A DNA stretch of 64,000 nucleotides from Methylophilus sp. Leaf416 (GCF_001424665.1 NZ_LMQS01000002.1:558001-622000), one strand, 5' to 3'. Positions 19,755-30,196 are shown, counted from the stretch's first letter. Notes: generated by a model from the letters alone, not told the origin. Numbers and translations are program-made.

Positions 19755-19773
19755 ACAAATGAAAATCATTCTC
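19755..19773. promoter_or_regulatory. Candidate Fur-box-like site upstream of gltB
   Basis: Nineteen bases containing AATGAAAATCATTCTC match 14 of 19 positions of the classic Fur consensus. An overlapping perfect dyad, ATTCTCA-AC-TGAGAAT, follows. GltB and GltD carry Fe-S clusters, so iron control is plausible but unproven. Confidence 0.35.
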
Positions 19774-19794
19774 AACTGAGAATTAAAAATGCAT

Positions 19795-19816
19795 GCCTGC
19801 GTTATTTAACGCAGGC
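19795..19816 (+). promoter_or_regulatory. Leader hairpin upstream of gltB
   Basis: Arms GCCTGCGTT and AACGCAGGC enclose ATTT, about 80 bases before the gltB start. No T-run follows, so it is more likely a leader structure or binding site than a terminator. The 405 bases between hemL and gltB hold no gene. Confidence 0.45.
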
Positions 19817-19893
19817 TAAACGATTGAAATTGCTAAACTTTAACGGTATCATTGAAGGTTCCTCCAAATGTTTTGTAAGTGAAGAATCTGGCA

Positions 19894-22800
19894 ATGGATA
19901 TGCAGCCCGACAACAACCTGATGAGTGCTTCTCAAGATTCCGCAACCGCCCTGGATAGCCAGCTCGGTTTAGCCCCGCAATCGCAGGGTCTATATGACAG
20001 ACGTCATGAGAAAGATAGCTGTGGCGTGGGCTTTGTTGCCCACATTAAAGGCCAAAAGAGCCATGACATTGTCGCCAAAGGTTTGCAGCTCCTCGACAAC
20101 CTGACCCACCGCGGTGCAACGGGCTATGACCCGAAACTGGGTGATGGTGCCGGTTTGTTGATGCAAATGCCAGATACCTTTATGCGTGAAGAAGCTACCA
20201 AACTGGGCATGACTTTGCCGGTGGCTGGTCAATACGCAGTGGGCCAGGCATTTTTGCCACAAAATGCAGAGAACCGTGCTAAATGCGAAGCCATTTTTGC
20301 GCAGATTATTGCAGAAGAAAATCAAACATTATTGGGCTGGCGAGATGTGCCAGTCGACAACAGCAATATTGCTGATGCAGCGCGCGCTGTTGAGCCGGTA
20401 ATGCGCCAGGTATTTATTGCCAGCACAGTGTCTGACAATAATGCTTTTGAGCGCAAATGTTTTGTGATCCGTAAACGTATCGAGCATGCGATTCGCGCGC
20501 TTGCGTTACAGGATAACGCTCAGTTCTACATGCCTTCTTTTTCTTCACGGACAATTGTCTACAAAGGCATGTTGCTTGCGAACGAGGTAGGCGTCTATTA
20601 CAAAGACCTGAAAGACGCTCGCGTTGTGTCAGCGCTAGCATTGGTACACCAACGCTTCTCTACCAACACTTTCCCTGCCTGGGACTTGGCACATCCATTC
20701 CGCATGATTGCGCACAATGGCGAAATCAATACCGTGCAGGGCAACGTCAACTGGATGACTGCACGTCATGAAACGATTAAATCTGTTGTGCTTGGTGAAG
20801 ACCTGGAAAAACTGTGGCCATTGATTGTTGAAGGCCAGTCTGACTCAGCCTGCTTCGATAACTGTCTGGAATTGCTGGTTGCCGGCGGGTACAGCCTGCC
20901 ACACGCGATGATGATGCTGATTCCGGAAGCCTGGAACAACAATCCACTCATGGATGAAGACCGTCGTGCATTCTACGAATACCACGCCAACATCATGGAG
21001 CCATGGGATGGCCCGGCCGCGGTGGCATTTACCGATGGCAAAATGATTGGTGCAACTTTGGACCGCAATGGTCTGCGCCCTGCACGTTACCTGGTGACTG
21101 AAGATGACATCGTCATGATGGCGTCTGAAATGGGTGTAATCACTTTCCCGCAAGAAAAAATTGTCAAAAAATGGCGCCTGCAACCTGGAAAAATGTTGTT
21201 GATCGACATGGAGCAAGGCCGCATTATCGATGACGAAGAAGTCAAAAAAGAACTGGCACAAGCCAAACCTTACCGCCAGTGGATTGAACAAACCCGTTTC
21301 CACGTGACTGAATTGCCTAACGTAGGTTCCGGTGAAGTCACATTGCAAGCCAGCCTGCTGGATACTCAGCAAGCGTTTGGCTACTCACAGGAAGACCTCA
21401 AATTTGTCCTGCAACCAATGCTGGACAACGGTGAAGAAGGTGCTGGCTCCATGGGTAACGATGCGGCTTTGCCGGTGTTATCCAACAAGGCCAAAACTTT
21501 ATACAACTACTTCAAGCAGTTGTTTGCACAAGTGACCAACCCGCCAATTGACCCGATTCGTGAAGAATTGGTGATGTCACTGGTCACCTTTATTGGCCCT
21601 AAGCCTAACCTGCTGGCGGTGGATGAAACTAACCCGCCATTGCGTCTGGAAGGTAGCCAGCCCGTATTGAGTTTGGATGGCCTGGAAATACTGAAACAAA
21701 TTGATACTTTAACCAAAGGCCAGTTCAAATCCATCGTGTTGGACCTGACATACGATGCGTCCTTGGGTAAAAATGGCATGAAACAAGCGCTGGACACGCT
21801 GCATGACCAGGCTGAAAAAGCGGTACATGATGGTTACAACATATTGATCCTGTCAGACCGCACGGTATCAGCTACGCGCGTTGCAATTCCTGCATTACTG
21901 GCCTGTTCGGCAACACATGAATTCCTGGTGAAAGCTGGTTTGCGTACCAGCACTGGCTTGGTGATTGATACCGGTTCTGCACGTGAAGTGCATCACTTTG
22001 CCTTATTAGCCGGTTACGGTGCTGAAGCAGTATGCCCATGGCTGGTGTATGAAACCATGAAGACCATGACCGGCGATGCGGAAAAAGCTGGCAAAAACTT
22101 TATGAAAGCAATAGGCAAAGGCTTGTATAAAGTCATGTCCAAAATGGGTATTTCTACCTATCAGTCTTATTGCGGCGCGCAGATTTTTGAAGCGATTGGT
22201 TTGAACAGCCAGTTCGTGAATGACTACTTCACCGGCACAGTCAGCCAGATCGAAGGTATAGGCCTGGAGCAAGTGGCTGAAGAAACCATGCGCATGCATG
22301 ATCAGGCATTCGGCAATGACCCCACCTTATCCAACTCACTGGAAGCGGGTGGTGAATATGCCTTCCGTGTGCGTGGTGAAGAGCACTTGTGGACTCCGCA
22401 ATCTATCAGCAAACTGCAAAGCGCTACCCGTACCGGCCAGTACGACACCTATAAAGAATATGCAGCGCTTATCAATGACCAAAGCCGCCGTCATATGACA
22501 CTGCGTGGCCTGTTCGAGATCAAACCGGCTGCGGCAGCGATTCCGCTTGAGCAAGTTGAATCTGCGAAAGAGATTGTTAAACGCTTCGCTACCGGCGCGA
22601 TGTCACTGGGCTCTATCTCTACAGAAGCACATGCGACTTTGGCAGTAGCGATGAACCGCATTGGCGGTAAATCCAATACTGGTGAAGGTGGTGAAGACGT
22701 TAAACGCTTTATCCCGGTGCAAATCGATTCCAGCATTGCCAAAGTATTGGGCAGCGAATTGATTGAGGCAGATGTGCCATTGAAAGCCGGCGATTCTATG

Positions 22801-24570
22801 CGTTCACGCATCAAGCAAGTGGCTTCCGGCCGCTTCGGTGTGACGGCTGAATACCTGAGTAGCGCCGACCAGATCCAGATCAAGATGGCGCAAGGTGCCA
22901 AGCCTGGCGAAGGTGGCCAGTTACCTGGTCACAAAGTATCTCCATACATTGCGAAACTGCGTTTCTCAGTGCCTGGCGTAGGTTTAATTTCACCGCCACC
23001 GCACCATGATATTTATTCGATTGAAGATTTGGCTCAGCTGATTCATGACCTGAAAAATGCGAATCCACAAGCCTCAATTTCGGTAAAACTGGTATCAGAA
23101 ACCGGGATTGGTACTGTGGCAGCGGGTGTGGCAAAAGCCAAATCTGACCATATTGTGGTCGCTGGCCATGACGGTGGTACTGGTGCATCCCCATTATCTT
23201 CAGTTAAACATGCTGGTACTCCTTGGGAGCTCGGTCTGGCTGAAACACAGCAGACTTTAGTTTTGAACCAGTTGCGTGGCCGAGTCGTACTGCAAGTCGA
23301 TGGCCAGATGAAAACTGGCCGTGACGTACTGATTGGTGCCTTGCTGGGTGCGGATGAGTTTGGTTTTGCCACCGCGCCACTGGTGGTTGAAGGCTGTATC
23401 ATGATGCGCAAGTGTCATTTGAATACCTGCCCGGTTGGCGTAGCGACACAAGACCCTGAATTGCGCAAGAAATTCACCGGCCAGCCAGAACACGTGGTGA
23501 ACTACTTCTTCTTTGTAGCTGAAGAGTTGCGTGAGTTGATGGCAAGTATTGGTATCGCCAAGTTTGAAGACCTGATTGGCCGCGCTGACTTGCTGGATAT
23601 GAAAGCCGGTATCGAGCACTGGAAAATCAATGGCCTGGATTTCAGCAAAATTTTCCATCTGCCAGACATGCCAGCCAGCGTATCGCGTAAAAACAATGAC
23701 ATTCAAGACCATGGCATTGCCAAGGCGCTTGATAATCAACTGATTGCCCTGTCGCAAGCGGCCCTGGAAAAAGGTGAAAAAGTTATCCTGGACCTGCCGA
23801 TCATGAATACCAACCGTACTGCCGGCACCATGCTATCGCATGAAGTTGCACGCCGTTACGGTAATGATGGCCTGCCACATGACACCATCCACGTTAACTT
23901 TACCGGTACGTCAGGCCAGAGCTTTGCTGCTTTCCTGGCTAAAGGCATCACCTTTGAATTGACTGGTGAAGGCAATGACTACGTTGGTAAAGGTCTGTGT
24001 GGTGGTCGCATCATTATCAAACCACCAACCACCTTCCGTGGCCTGTCTTACGAAAACATCATTGTCGGTAACACTGTGATGTATGGTGCAACCACCGGCG
24101 AAAGCTTCTTGAGTGGTGTGGCTGGCGAACGCTTCGGTGTACGCAACTCAGGCGCGACTGCGGTTATTGAAGGCGTAGGCAACCACGGTTGTGAATACAT
24201 GACCGGCGGTACTGTGGTGGTGCTGGGTCAAACCGGCCAGAATTTTGCTGCGGGGATGAGCGGTGGTATTGCTTATATTTACGATGTCGACGGCCAATTC
24301 TCCAAGCGCTGCAATATGAGCATGGTGTCACTGGAAAAAGTCGAAGCCGCTGAAGCCGATGTCGGTAAGGTACAGCATTTGGGTCAGCCTGATGAAGTGA
24401 TTCTGAAAGGCCTGATTGAGCAGCATGCAGCCTTGACAGGTAGTCCGCGTGCCAAAGACATCCTGGCAGACTGGCCGGCTGAACGCGCAAAATTCGTCAA
24501 GGTGTTCCCGAACGAATATAAACGCGTGCTGACCGAAATGGCTGCGGCCTCTGCCAAACAAGCCGCTTAA
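19894..24570 (+). CDS. gltB: Glutamate synthase large subunit
   Basis: Alpha subunit of NADPH-dependent GOGAT: takes ammonia from glutamine and adds it to 2-oxoglutarate, giving two glutamates, together with GltD. Domain order: propeptide of about 42 residues, class II glutaminase with the N-terminal nucleophile C43 (DSCGVGF), central domain, FMN-binding synthase domain with the 3Fe-4S cysteines C1168, C1174 and C1179 ([14 protein letters not shown]), and the C-terminal beta-helix with its glycine-rich repeats ([16 protein letters not shown], then [10 protein letters not shown]). The frame is open from a GTG at 19879; the ATG at 19894 is chosen because GAAG lies upstream, and an ATG at 19900 is also possible. 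The length is close to 1560 residues. The next gene, gltD, follows after a hairpin. Confidence 0.97.
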   Translation: MDMQPDNNLMSASQDSATALDSQLGLAPQSQGLYDRRHEKDSCGVGFVAHIKGQKSHDIVAKGLQLLDNLTHRGATGYDPKLGDGAGLLMQMPDTFMREEATKLGMTLPVAGQYAVGQAFLPQNAENRAKCEAIFAQIIAEENQTLLGWRDVPVDNSNIADAARAVEPVMRQVFIASTVSDNNAFERKCFVIRKRIEHAIRALALQDNAQFYMPSFSSRTIVYKGMLLANEVGVYYKDLKDARVVSALALVHQRFSTNTFPAWDLAHPFRMIAHNGEINTVQGNVNWMTARHETIKSVVLGEDLEKLWPLIVEGQSDSACFDNCLELLVAGGYSLPHAMMMLIPEAWNNNPLMDEDRRAFYEYHANIMEPWDGPAAVAFTDGKMIGATLDRNGLRPARYLVTEDDIVMMASEMGVITFPQEKIVKKWRLQPGKMLLIDMEQGRIIDDEEVKKELAQAKPYRQWIEQTRFHVTELPNVGSGEVTLQASLLDTQQAFGYSQEDLKFVLQPMLDNGEEGAGSMGNDAALPVLSNKAKTLYNYFKQLFAQVTNPPIDPIREELVMSLVTFIGPKPNLLAVDETNPPLRLEGSQPVLSLDGLEILKQIDTLTKGQFKSIVLDLTYDASLGKNGMKQALDTLHDQAEKAVHDGYNILILSDRTVSATRVAIPALLACSATHEFLVKAGLRTSTGLVIDTGSAREVHHFALLAGYGAEAVCPWLVYETMKTMTGDAEKAGKNFMKAIGKGLYKVMSKMGISTYQSYCGAQIFEAIGLNSQFVNDYFTGTVSQIEGIGLEQVAEETMRMHDQAFGNDPTLSNSLEAGGEYAFRVRGEEHLWTPQSISKLQSATRTGQYDTYKEYAALINDQSRRHMTLRGLFEIKPAAAAIPLEQVESAKEIVKRFATGAMSLGSISTEAHATLAVAMNRIGGKSNTGEGGEDVKRFIPVQIDSSIAKVLGSELIEADVPLKAGDSMRSRIKQVASGRFGVTAEYLSSADQIQIKMAQGAKPGEGGQLPGHKVSPYIAKLRFSVPGVGLISPPPHHDIYSIEDLAQLIHDLKNANPQASISVKLVSETGIGTVAAGVAKAKSDHIVVAGHDGGTGASPLSSVKHAGTPWELGLAETQQTLVLNQLRGRVVLQVDGQMKTGRDVLIGALLGADEFGFATAPLVVEGCIMMRKCHLNTCPVGVATQDPELRKKFTGQPEHVVNYFFFVAEELRELMASIGIAKFEDLIGRADLLDMKAGIEHWKINGLDFSKIFHLPDMPASVSRKNNDIQDHGIAKALDNQLIALSQAALEKGEKVILDLPIMNTNRTAGTMLSHEVARRYGNDGLPHDTIHVNFTGTSGQSFAAFLAKGITFELTGEGNDYVGKGLCGGRIIIKPPTTFRGLSYENIIVGNTVMYGATTGESFLSGVAGERFGVRNSGATAVIEGVGNHGCEYMTGGTVVVLGQTGQNFAAGMSGGIAYIYDVDGQFSKRCNMSMVSLEKVEAAEADVGKVQHLGQPDEVILKGLIEQHAALTGSPRAKDILADWPAERAKFVKVFPNEYKRVLTEMAAASAKQAA

Positions 24571-24589
24571 TCGTTGTTGTTATTGAATG

Positions 24590-24611
24590 CCCCGCGTCTG
24601 CGCGGGGTTTT
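24590..24611 (+). terminator. Intercistronic hairpin between gltB and gltD
   Basis: Stem CCCCGCG / CGCGGGG, loop TCTG, then TTTT. This looks like an intrinsic terminator placed inside the gltBD unit, so it may reduce gltD relative to gltB or isolate a gltD promoter. Confidence 0.75.
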
Positions 24612-24657
24612 GTTAAGGTTGTGCCAGACTGGCACAATAGGGAAGAGATAATTTCAC

Positions 24658-26085
24658 ATGGGTAAAGTCACAGGTTTTATGGAGTTTGACCGACTGGCAG
24701 AAGACAATCTGCCGGTTCCGCAACGCGTCAAAAACTACAAAGAGTTTGTTCTGCATTTGACAGACGACCAGGCCAAGCAACAAGGTGCTCGTTGTATGGA
24801 TTGTGGCATTCCGTTCTGTACTACCGGTTGCCCGGTCAACAATATTATTCCTGACTGGAATGACCTGGTCTATCACCAGGACTGGCGTAATGCGATTGAT
24901 GTATTGCATTCCACCAATAACTTCCCGGACTTTACTGGCCGTATCTGCCCTGCCCCTTGCGAGGCGGCTTGTACGCTCAATATCAATAATGACCCGGTCG
25001 GCATTAAATCGATTGAACACGCGATCATCGATAAAGCCTGGGAAAACGGCTGGGTCACCCCAGAAATTAATCCGAACAAAACCGGTAAAAAAGTTGCCGT
25101 GGTTGGTTCAGGCCCGGCAGGCCTGGCTGCAGCACAACAGCTCGCACGCGCCGGTCATAACGTGACGGTATACGAGAAGAATGACCGTATCGGTGGCCTG
25201 CTGCGTTATGGCATCCCTGATTTCAAACTGGATAAATCCAATATTGACCGCCGTATTACCCAGATGGAAGCCGAAGGCGTGACCTTCAAGGTGAATCAAT
25301 ACGTAGGTGAAAACGTCAGCGCCGCTGACCTCGAGCGTGATTACGACGCAGTAGTATTGGCCGGTGGTGCAGAGTTACCACGTGACCTGCCGGTCACTGG
25401 TCGCGAACTGGATGGCGTACATTTTGCCATGGATTTCCTGACACCAAATAACAAAATGGTGGCAGGTGACAACGTGCCTGACCAGATCAAAGCCACTGGT
25501 AAACACGTGGTGGTAATTGGTGGTGGTGATACCGGTTCTGACTGTGTTGGTACATCCAATCGCCATGGCGCAGCTAGCATTACGCAATTTGAATTAATGC
25601 CGCAACCGCCGGAAAAAGAAAACAAACTCATGGTATGGCCAAACTGGCCACTGAAAATGCGTACTTCCAGCTCTCACGAAGAAGGTGCTGCCCGTGACTG
25701 GTCTATCACTACCAAAGAGCTGATCGGCGAGAATGGCAAACTGACCGCACTGAAAGGTGCACGCGTTGAATGGAAAGACGGCAAAATGGCTGAAATTCCA
25801 GGGTCTGAATTCACCATCAAAGCTGACCTGGTATTTTTGGCAATGGGTTTTGTTTCCCCTATCCAGAAAGTACTGGATGCATTCGGTGTGGAAAAAGACA
25901 ACCGCGGCAATGCCAAAGCGACTACCGATGGCGAAGGCTGCTACAAAACCAGCAAAGCCAAAGTGTTTGCCGCCGGTGATATCCGTCGTGGGCAATCACT
26001 GGTGGTATGGGCAATTCGTGAAGGTCGCCAGTGCGCACGTGAAGTGGATGCTTTCCTGATGGGAAGCTCAACCCTGCCACGTTAA
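24658..26085 (+). CDS. gltD: Glutamate synthase small subunit
   Basis: Beta subunit of GOGAT: passes electrons from NADPH through FAD and two 4Fe-4S clusters to GltB. The N-terminal cysteine sets are C46, C49, C54 and C58 ([13 protein letters not shown]) and C97, C101 and C105 (CPAPCEAAC). The FAD dinucleotide fold [13 protein letters not shown] starts near residue 148, and the NADPH fold [12 protein letters not shown] is near 286. A C-terminal [16 protein letters not shown] closes the FAD site. The 475-residue length is normal. It lies 87 bases downstream of gltB with a hairpin between and ends at a strong terminator. Confidence 0.97.
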   Translation: MGKVTGFMEFDRLAEDNLPVPQRVKNYKEFVLHLTDDQAKQQGARCMDCGIPFCTTGCPVNNIIPDWNDLVYHQDWRNAIDVLHSTNNFPDFTGRICPAPCEAACTLNINNDPVGIKSIEHAIIDKAWENGWVTPEINPNKTGKKVAVVGSGPAGLAAAQQLARAGHNVTVYEKNDRIGGLLRYGIPDFKLDKSNIDRRITQMEAEGVTFKVNQYVGENVSAADLERDYDAVVLAGGAELPRDLPVTGRELDGVHFAMDFLTPNNKMVAGDNVPDQIKATGKHVVVIGGGDTGSDCVGTSNRHGAASITQFELMPQPPEKENKLMVWPNWPLKMRTSSSHEEGAARDWSITTKELIGENGKLTALKGARVEWKDGKMAEIPGSEFTIKADLVFLAMGFVSPIQKVLDAFGVEKDNRGNAKATTDGEGCYKTSKAKVFAAGDIRRGQSLVVWAIREGRQCAREVDAFLMGSSTLPR

Positions 26086-26102
26086 TTGCTGACGTAAGTC
26101 AT

Positions 26103-26137
26103 TCAACGCCGATGGGTTAAACTCATCGGCGTTTTTA
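26103..26137 (+). terminator. Intrinsic terminator after gltD
   Basis: Stem AACGCCGATG / CATCGGCGTT with a nine-base loop, followed by a T-rich tail, 18 bases after the gltD stop. Confidence 0.9.
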
Positions 26138-26192
26138 TTTGTGCCAGCGCAAAAAAACAGCATTCTTTCAGGTGAAAACTGACTGTGCACTT

Positions 26193-26198
26193 TATAAT
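26193..26198 (+). promoter_or_regulatory. Candidate -10 element for hemE
   Basis: A perfect TATAAT lies 90 bases before the hemE ATG, after the gltD terminator. I see no good -35 hexamer at the right distance. Confidence 0.35.
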
Positions 26199-26287
26199 GC
26201 TATTTTGAATTTTTAACGGTTCAATCACTCACCAGCCAGGCCCGAAAGCTTGCTGTGTTAAATGTGGACCGGGACCTTGTGATCTAT

Positions 26288-27352
26288 ATGAGCCAACTGC
26301 AAAACGATACCTTTTTACGCGCACTGCTGCGCCAGCCAACCGACTATACACCGGTATGGATGATGCGTCAGGCAGGCCGCTATTTACCTGAGTATCGGGA
26401 AAGCCGTAAAACGGCAGGCAGCTTTATGCAGTTGTGCCAAAGCCCGTCGTTTGCCACTGAAGTCACCTTGCAGCCACTGGATAGATACCCGCAGCTGGAT
26501 GCCGCAATTTTGTTCAGTGACATCCTGACTGTGCCGGATGCCATGGGCCTGGGTCTTTATTTTGAAGAAGGTGAAGGCCCGAAATTTGAGCGTACCTTGC
26601 AGGCTGAGGCCGATATCCTCAAGCTTGAAATTCCGGATATGTCTAAACTGCAATATGTGTTTGATGCAGTGAGCAGTATCCGCAAGGCACTGAATGGCCG
26701 TGTGCCACTGATTGGTTTTTCCGGCAGCCCGTGGACACTGGCGACCTATATGGTGGAAGGCAAAGGCGGTACGGACTTTTTAAATACGAAGAAAATGGGC
26801 TATGCCAGGCCGGAACTGCTACACCGCATTCTGGAGATTACTGCGCAGACAGTAATCCAGTACCTGAATGCACAGATTGCCGCAGGCGCACAGGCAGTGA
26901 TGATTTTTGATTCCTGGGGCGGCGCGCTGTCACACAACGCCTATACTGAATTTTCACTCAACTATATGCGGAAAATTGTCGCCGGCCTGACCAAAACTGC
27001 CGAAGGCCGACAAGTACCTTGTATTGTTTTTACCAAAGGTGGGGGCTTGTGGCTGGAAGCCCAGGCAGCCATTGGTGCAGATGCCCTTGGCCTGGATTGG
27101 AGTATGGATGTAGGCAATGCCCGCCAGCGGGTTGGCAACAAAGTCGCACTGCAAGGCAATATGGACCCGGCGATTTTATTGAGTTCACCAGCAGCGATTG
27201 AAAAAGAAGTGGCTAGCATTCTGGCCAGTTACGGTCACGGCAATAGCCATGTATTCAACCTTGGCCACGGCATCACGCAATGGACCCCGCCTGAACATGC
27301 AGCCTGTATGCTGGAAACCGTGCGCAAGCTGAGCCCGCAATATCACCAGTAA
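26288..27352 (+). CDS. hemE: Uroporphyrinogen decarboxylase
   Basis: Decarboxylates the four acetate side chains of uroporphyrinogen III to give coproporphyrinogen III in haem synthesis. The signature [16 protein letters not shown] (residues 22-37) is complete, as are [18 protein letters not shown] and the C-terminal NLGHGI. The frame is open 11 codons upstream, but the ATG at 26288 gives the standard N-terminus ([14 protein letters not shown]) and 354 residues. It is the last core gene before the accessory island, whose left inverted repeat begins 21 bases after its stop. Confidence 0.97.
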   Translation: MSQLQNDTFLRALLRQPTDYTPVWMMRQAGRYLPEYRESRKTAGSFMQLCQSPSFATEVTLQPLDRYPQLDAAILFSDILTVPDAMGLGLYFEEGEGPKFERTLQAEADILKLEIPDMSKLQYVFDAVSSIRKALNGRVPLIGFSGSPWTLATYMVEGKGGTDFLNTKKMGYARPELLHRILEITAQTVIQYLNAQIAAGAQAVMIFDSWGGALSHNAYTEFSLNYMRKIVAGLTKTAEGRQVPCIVFTKGGGLWLEAQAAIGADALGLDWSMDVGNARQRVGNKVALQGNMDPAILLSSPAAIEKEVASILASYGHGNSHVFNLGHGITQWTPPEHAACMLETVRKLSPQYHQ

Positions 27353-27407
27353 ACTGTTAGATTAAAAAAACAATATAAAAAAATCCCGCTACGCAATGAG
27401 CGAGGCG

Positions 27408-27436
27408 TTCAAATAAAGTGTTGGTACTGTTAAAAT
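27408..27436 (+). promoter_or_regulatory. Promoter-like sequence inside the left repeat
   Basis: TTCAAA (27408-27413) and TAAAAT (27431-27436) are 17 bases apart, and TG precedes the -10 as TGTTAAAAT, an extended -10. It points into the island, towards the transposase-like gene. Confidence 0.4.
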
Positions 27437-27437
27437 C

Positions 27438-27466
27438 CCCCCTAGAACCTTAGGGGGATTTTTTTT
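27438..27466 (+). terminator. Terminator hairpin at the inner edge of the left repeat
   Basis: Stem CCCCCTA / TAGGGGG, loop GAACCT, then A and eight T residues. It would stop transcripts entering from hemE and also those from the promoter-like sequence just upstream, before the transposase-like frame. Confidence 0.85.
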
Positions 27467-29225
27467 GGCTTCACAAAGGATACATAGAGTTCCGATCGCC
27501 TACCATGAGCTGCAAGTGAATTGCTGCAGAAATGTGCTGTGTGAAAATTTCGGAAAAATCCCTATTTTTGTTTTATCTGGCAAATATAAATTTGCCAAAT
27601 CTGAGTCCTATCTAATTATCGGTGATAAGAGTCAAGCTAAGTTGCAATGCAAGTTATGTAAAGCATTCACAAGACTTAAAAGTAACAAGGGTGTTTATGA
27701 AGAGTTAATCCGAATTCGCGGAGACTGGTTAGGTGACCAAGCTAGTGAAATGTTAGCCTGTCCTAAACAAGGTTGCGATGCCACTGGAACGGATTTTATT
27801 ATTCGGCATGGAACAACTAAATCTGGTTCCATTCGCTATAGATGCAAGCAATGTGGTACAACGTTTGTGCCTTCACCGAGGAAGAATCGTAAACAAAAAA
27901 AGCCTGAAATTACCGAGCTAGTTTTTCGATTACTGATCAATAAAATGCCCATGAGGCGCATTTGCGAAACTGCGGACATTCAACCTGCAACCCTCTATAG
28001 CAAGATTGATTTGATACATAGATGCTGTATTAACTTTGCCTACGCGAAGGAGCTGGTTTGGCGTCAACAACCAGCCGTTGATAGGGTTTATCTTTCCCTA
28101 GATCGCCAGGAGTATATTTTTAACTGGGGAACGCAGCTTGACAGGACTAATACTAGTCTTACTTCGATTACGAGTGTAGACAATCGAACGGGTTATGCCT
28201 TTTCGTTGACTCTGGACTTTGACCCAACACTTAACGCGGATCAAATAGAGGCGGAGGCCGTCAAGATAAATGACTATGATTTACCATACCCTTATCGCAA
28301 CTTTGCCAGACTTTGGATGTTAAGAGACTATTCAGATGAATACATTCTATCCAATAGGCTGGAAAGACATAACACACTCGGCACTAGTGGAGGAGAGACG
28401 GCGCAAAAATATCGCGACATGCTTAATGCAAAGAATGCATCTGACACTGAAGTCATAGAATTACCTAGTGGCAGGCGTCCGTCGCAAGGGATGCAGGTCC
28501 GCTCTGACTACGCCTTGTATGGGCACTTGTTCTTTTTGGAGGAAATGCTGCGAAATGTGTCAAAGGTAAGATTTTTCATGGACAGGGAAACCGGTGTATT
28601 TCCTGCATTTGCAGCGGCATTCGGCCCGCGCATTATCGAACGCACTGCTGATGCATTTTTCGTACGCATGAAGAAAAGCTTATCAGTAGACAAGAAAAAA
28701 CTCCTTAAGGCGGCCGCACAAACAAGACTAAATAAGTGGGTGGACGAGCATCCCGAATTTGATGGCCAAAATGCCGTGCACCATGTTTTGCGTGAAATAT
28801 TGGATTCAGCGATATCACAAGGTAGCTTGAATGGGGAGTGGATCATGCACCCGCTTTCAGATATGGCGGAGCCTAACAAAGAAGTTGCATACTTAACAGA
28901 TCTCGGTGGCTATGACCTTGACCACCTCGCTCACCTCTACAATATGGCCAGTTTGAAAGGGGTTGACCGTTTCTTGATGCTAATTCGACGTAGACTATCT
29001 CTATTCGAAAGGCCAATTCATACAGCGAATGCACAGAACCGCAGCTGGTATGGTTACAGTGGGTACAATCCAGCGGTGGGTGCGAAGCTGCTAGCCATCT
29101 TCAGGACGGCCTATAATTACTGCTTGCCAGGAGATGATGGGAAAACACCTGCGATGCGTGTCGGAACCTGTGACCATGTTGTTACCCTGGGTGAGGTGCT
29201 GGGCGAGTTTAACTCAAAACCCTAA
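27465..29225 (+). CDS. Zinc-ribbon DDE-type transposase-like protein
   Basis: A protein of about 586 residues with two N-terminal zinc ribbons (first: CC at 20-21, C26, C62, C65; second: C99, C104, C127, C130), a helix-turn-helix at about 153-190, then a catalytic-like core. D213 (SLDRQEY) lies before a beta-hairpin with VDNRTGYAF, D373 (FFMDRE) is the likely second acid, and the C-terminal part VDRFLMLIRRRLSLFERP resembles the conserved helix after the last catalytic residue in IS1/IS1595-type transposases. The third acid is not certain. No ATG fits: the frame can start at TTG 27465, in the T-run of the terminator, or at GTG 27516, which would cut into the first zinc ribbon. The gene abuts the left repeat, as a transposase gene would. 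Confidence 0.6.
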   Translation: MASQRIHRVPIAYHELQVNCCRNVLCENFGKIPIFVLSGKYKFAKSESYLIIGDKSQAKLQCKLCKAFTRLKSNKGVYEELIRIRGDWLGDQASEMLACPKQGCDATGTDFIIRHGTTKSGSIRYRCKQCGTTFVPSPRKNRKQKKPEITELVFRLLINKMPMRRICETADIQPATLYSKIDLIHRCCINFAYAKELVWRQQPAVDRVYLSLDRQEYIFNWGTQLDRTNTSLTSITSVDNRTGYAFSLTLDFDPTLNADQIEAEAVKINDYDLPYPYRNFARLWMLRDYSDEYILSNRLERHNTLGTSGGETAQKYRDMLNAKNASDTEVIELPSGRRPSQGMQVRSDYALYGHLFFLEEMLRNVSKVRFFMDRETGVFPAFAAAFGPRIIERTADAFFVRMKKSLSVDKKKLLKAAAQTRLNKWVDEHPEFDGQNAVHHVLREILDSAISQGSLNGEWIMHPLSDMAEPNKEVAYLTDLGGYDLDHLAHLYNMASLKGVDRFLMLIRRRLSLFERPIHTANAQNRSWYGYSGYNPAVGAKLLAIFRTAYNYCLPGDDGKTPAMRVGTCDHVVTLGEVLGEFNSKP

Positions 29226-30094
29226 CTGACTTCCCCACCTATTTTATATCTCTCAGCTAAGGATGGGTTTTTAAGAGCAATAAATGGTGAGTGCGCATCT
29301 TTATCCAATCTCAACCAGTACAAAAAATATGGGACGAGACATCGTTTCATAGTGGTTTCCCACACGAACTCATTTTGGATGGCTTTCATGCCATATTCGC
29401 TAGCAATGACACGAGCCTGATTGACTGATAACGAAGCTGATGGAATCACTTCGACCAGCTCTTCCTGATGCCATTCGACATCATTTTTAGTGTCCTGGGG
29501 GCATTTTACCTTAGAGGCTTTAGCTGTCAGTATCCTCTGCAAAACAAAATCACCAAAACACTCACGTAAACTATCATACGCCCTGACGTGCCATCTTAAT
29601 CCGGCATAGACCAACGCATGCGGCCATAAAGTGCGTTCTCTTGGCGCTTCATGCGACATGGATTGATAACGAATTTTGAGTCCATGTCCCTGGCGCAAGG
29701 CTCTTGTGATTTCTCTGAGGACAGCCGCATCGATTTCGGATTTTGGTACGGGCAATCCAGTTGCTACTATGCCATCACCAATTGCTGATAAAACTGCAGT
29801 CGAGTGTCCCTCTACATGGGTGCGCAATAATGAAAGGTACTCATCAGCAGAGCCCGTGCCAATATATGGGCGGAATTTCCTGCTTGGCCGATAACTTCGA
29901 GCACTCACATCATAGTCTAATTGATCTGGGAAGGCCTTCCTATATAGGCTAAAGTCCTGCGTGATGTGATTCTCGGAAACATCAAAAACAGAGGATATTC
30001 TTTTTCTTCCGACCAATCCCTCCCAATACGCAACAGACTCTATGTACTGTAAACGTTGACGTTGGGCGAAACCTATGTGGTCTATACTGTGCAT
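29222..30094 (-). CDS. WYL-domain transcriptional regulator (BrxR/CapW-like)
   Basis: A 290-residue regulator with an N-terminal winged-helix part (RKRISSVFDVSENHITQDFSLYRK, about residues 30-53), a WYL-type beta-barrel in the middle (LKIRYQSMSHEAPRERTLWPHALVYAGLRWHVRAYD, split here across 154-190) and a C-terminal WCX-like extension. This architecture is that of the BrxR/CapW family, which represses BREX, CBASS and other phage-defence operons and is thought to respond to a nucleic-acid-related signal. It is divergent from the methyltransferase gene, with two inverted repeats in the shared promoter region. Its 3' end overlaps the convergent transposase-like gene by four bases. Confidence 0.82.
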   Translation of the reverse strand: MHSIDHIGFAQRQRLQYIESVAYWEGLVGRKRISSVFDVSENHITQDFSLYRKAFPDQLDYDVSARSYRPSRKFRPYIGTGSADEYLSLLRTHVEGHSTAVLSAIGDGIVATGLPVPKSEIDAAVLREITRALRQGHGLKIRYQSMSHEAPRERTLWPHALVYAGLRWHVRAYDSLRECFGDFVLQRILTAKASKVKCPQDTKNDVEWHQEELVEVIPSASLSVNQARVIASEYGMKAIQNEFVWETTMKRCLVPYFLYWLRLDKDAHSPFIALKNPSLAERYKIGGEVS

Positions 30095-30103
30095 GCCAAG
30101 GCA

Positions 30104-30133
30104 ATATTACACCACATTTTTCATGTGTTACAA
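30104..30133 (-). promoter_or_regulatory. Candidate promoter of the WYL regulator
   Basis: On the minus strand TTGTAA (30128-30133) and TAATAT (30104-30109) are 18 bases apart. The predicted start is within a few bases of the ATG at 30094, so the transcript would be leaderless or nearly so. Confidence 0.4.
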
Positions 30134-30150
30134 CTATTATAATTAACACA
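30124..30150. promoter_or_regulatory. Operator-like inverted repeat 1
   Basis: TGTGTTA and TAACACA are separated by 13 bases in the divergent region. The left arm overlaps the candidate -35 of the regulator, which suggests autoregulation. Confidence 0.45.
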
Positions 30151-30160
30151 CTATTATTAA

Positions 30161-30189
30161 TTGACCTACATGTTTTATGTAGGTATTAT
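30161..30189 (+). promoter_or_regulatory. Promoter of the methyltransferase operon
   Basis: TTGACC (30161-30166) and TATTAT (30184-30189) are 17 bases apart, a good sigma-70 promoter. The predicted start is near 30196, only just before a short leader frame. Confidence 0.65.
30165..30183. promoter_or_regulatory. Operator-like inverted repeat 2, in the promoter spacer
   Basis: CCTACAT and ATGTAGG enclose GTTTT and occupy the space between the -35 and -10 of the methyltransferase promoter. A bound repressor would block RNA polymerase directly. Confidence 0.55.
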
Positions 30190-30196
30190 TTACCCT

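Larger units (their letters stand above)
27374..27468 (+). repeat. Left inverted repeat of the island
   Basis: Pairs with 41345-41430 on the opposite strand. Shared blocks in order are TATAAAAAAATCCCGCT, GAGGCGTTCAA, TAAAGTGTTGGT, TGTTAAA, then a C-rich / G-rich hairpin. The left copy contains a promoter-like sequence and an inward-facing terminator hairpin. Confidence 0.85.

Noticed and set aside
19889-19904. Sigma-54-like TGGC...ATGC sequence at the start of gltB
   Set aside because: It lies on the start codon itself, so it cannot serve as a promoter for that gene.
27353-27373. Possible tRNA or att-type insertion site beside hemE
   Set aside because: No tRNA gene or direct repeat is present; the repeats at the island ends are inverted, not direct.
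27465-29225. Recombinase or integrase of the tyrosine type
   Set aside because: There is no R-H-R-Y signature; zinc ribbons and an IRRR-containing C-terminus point to a DDE-type protein.
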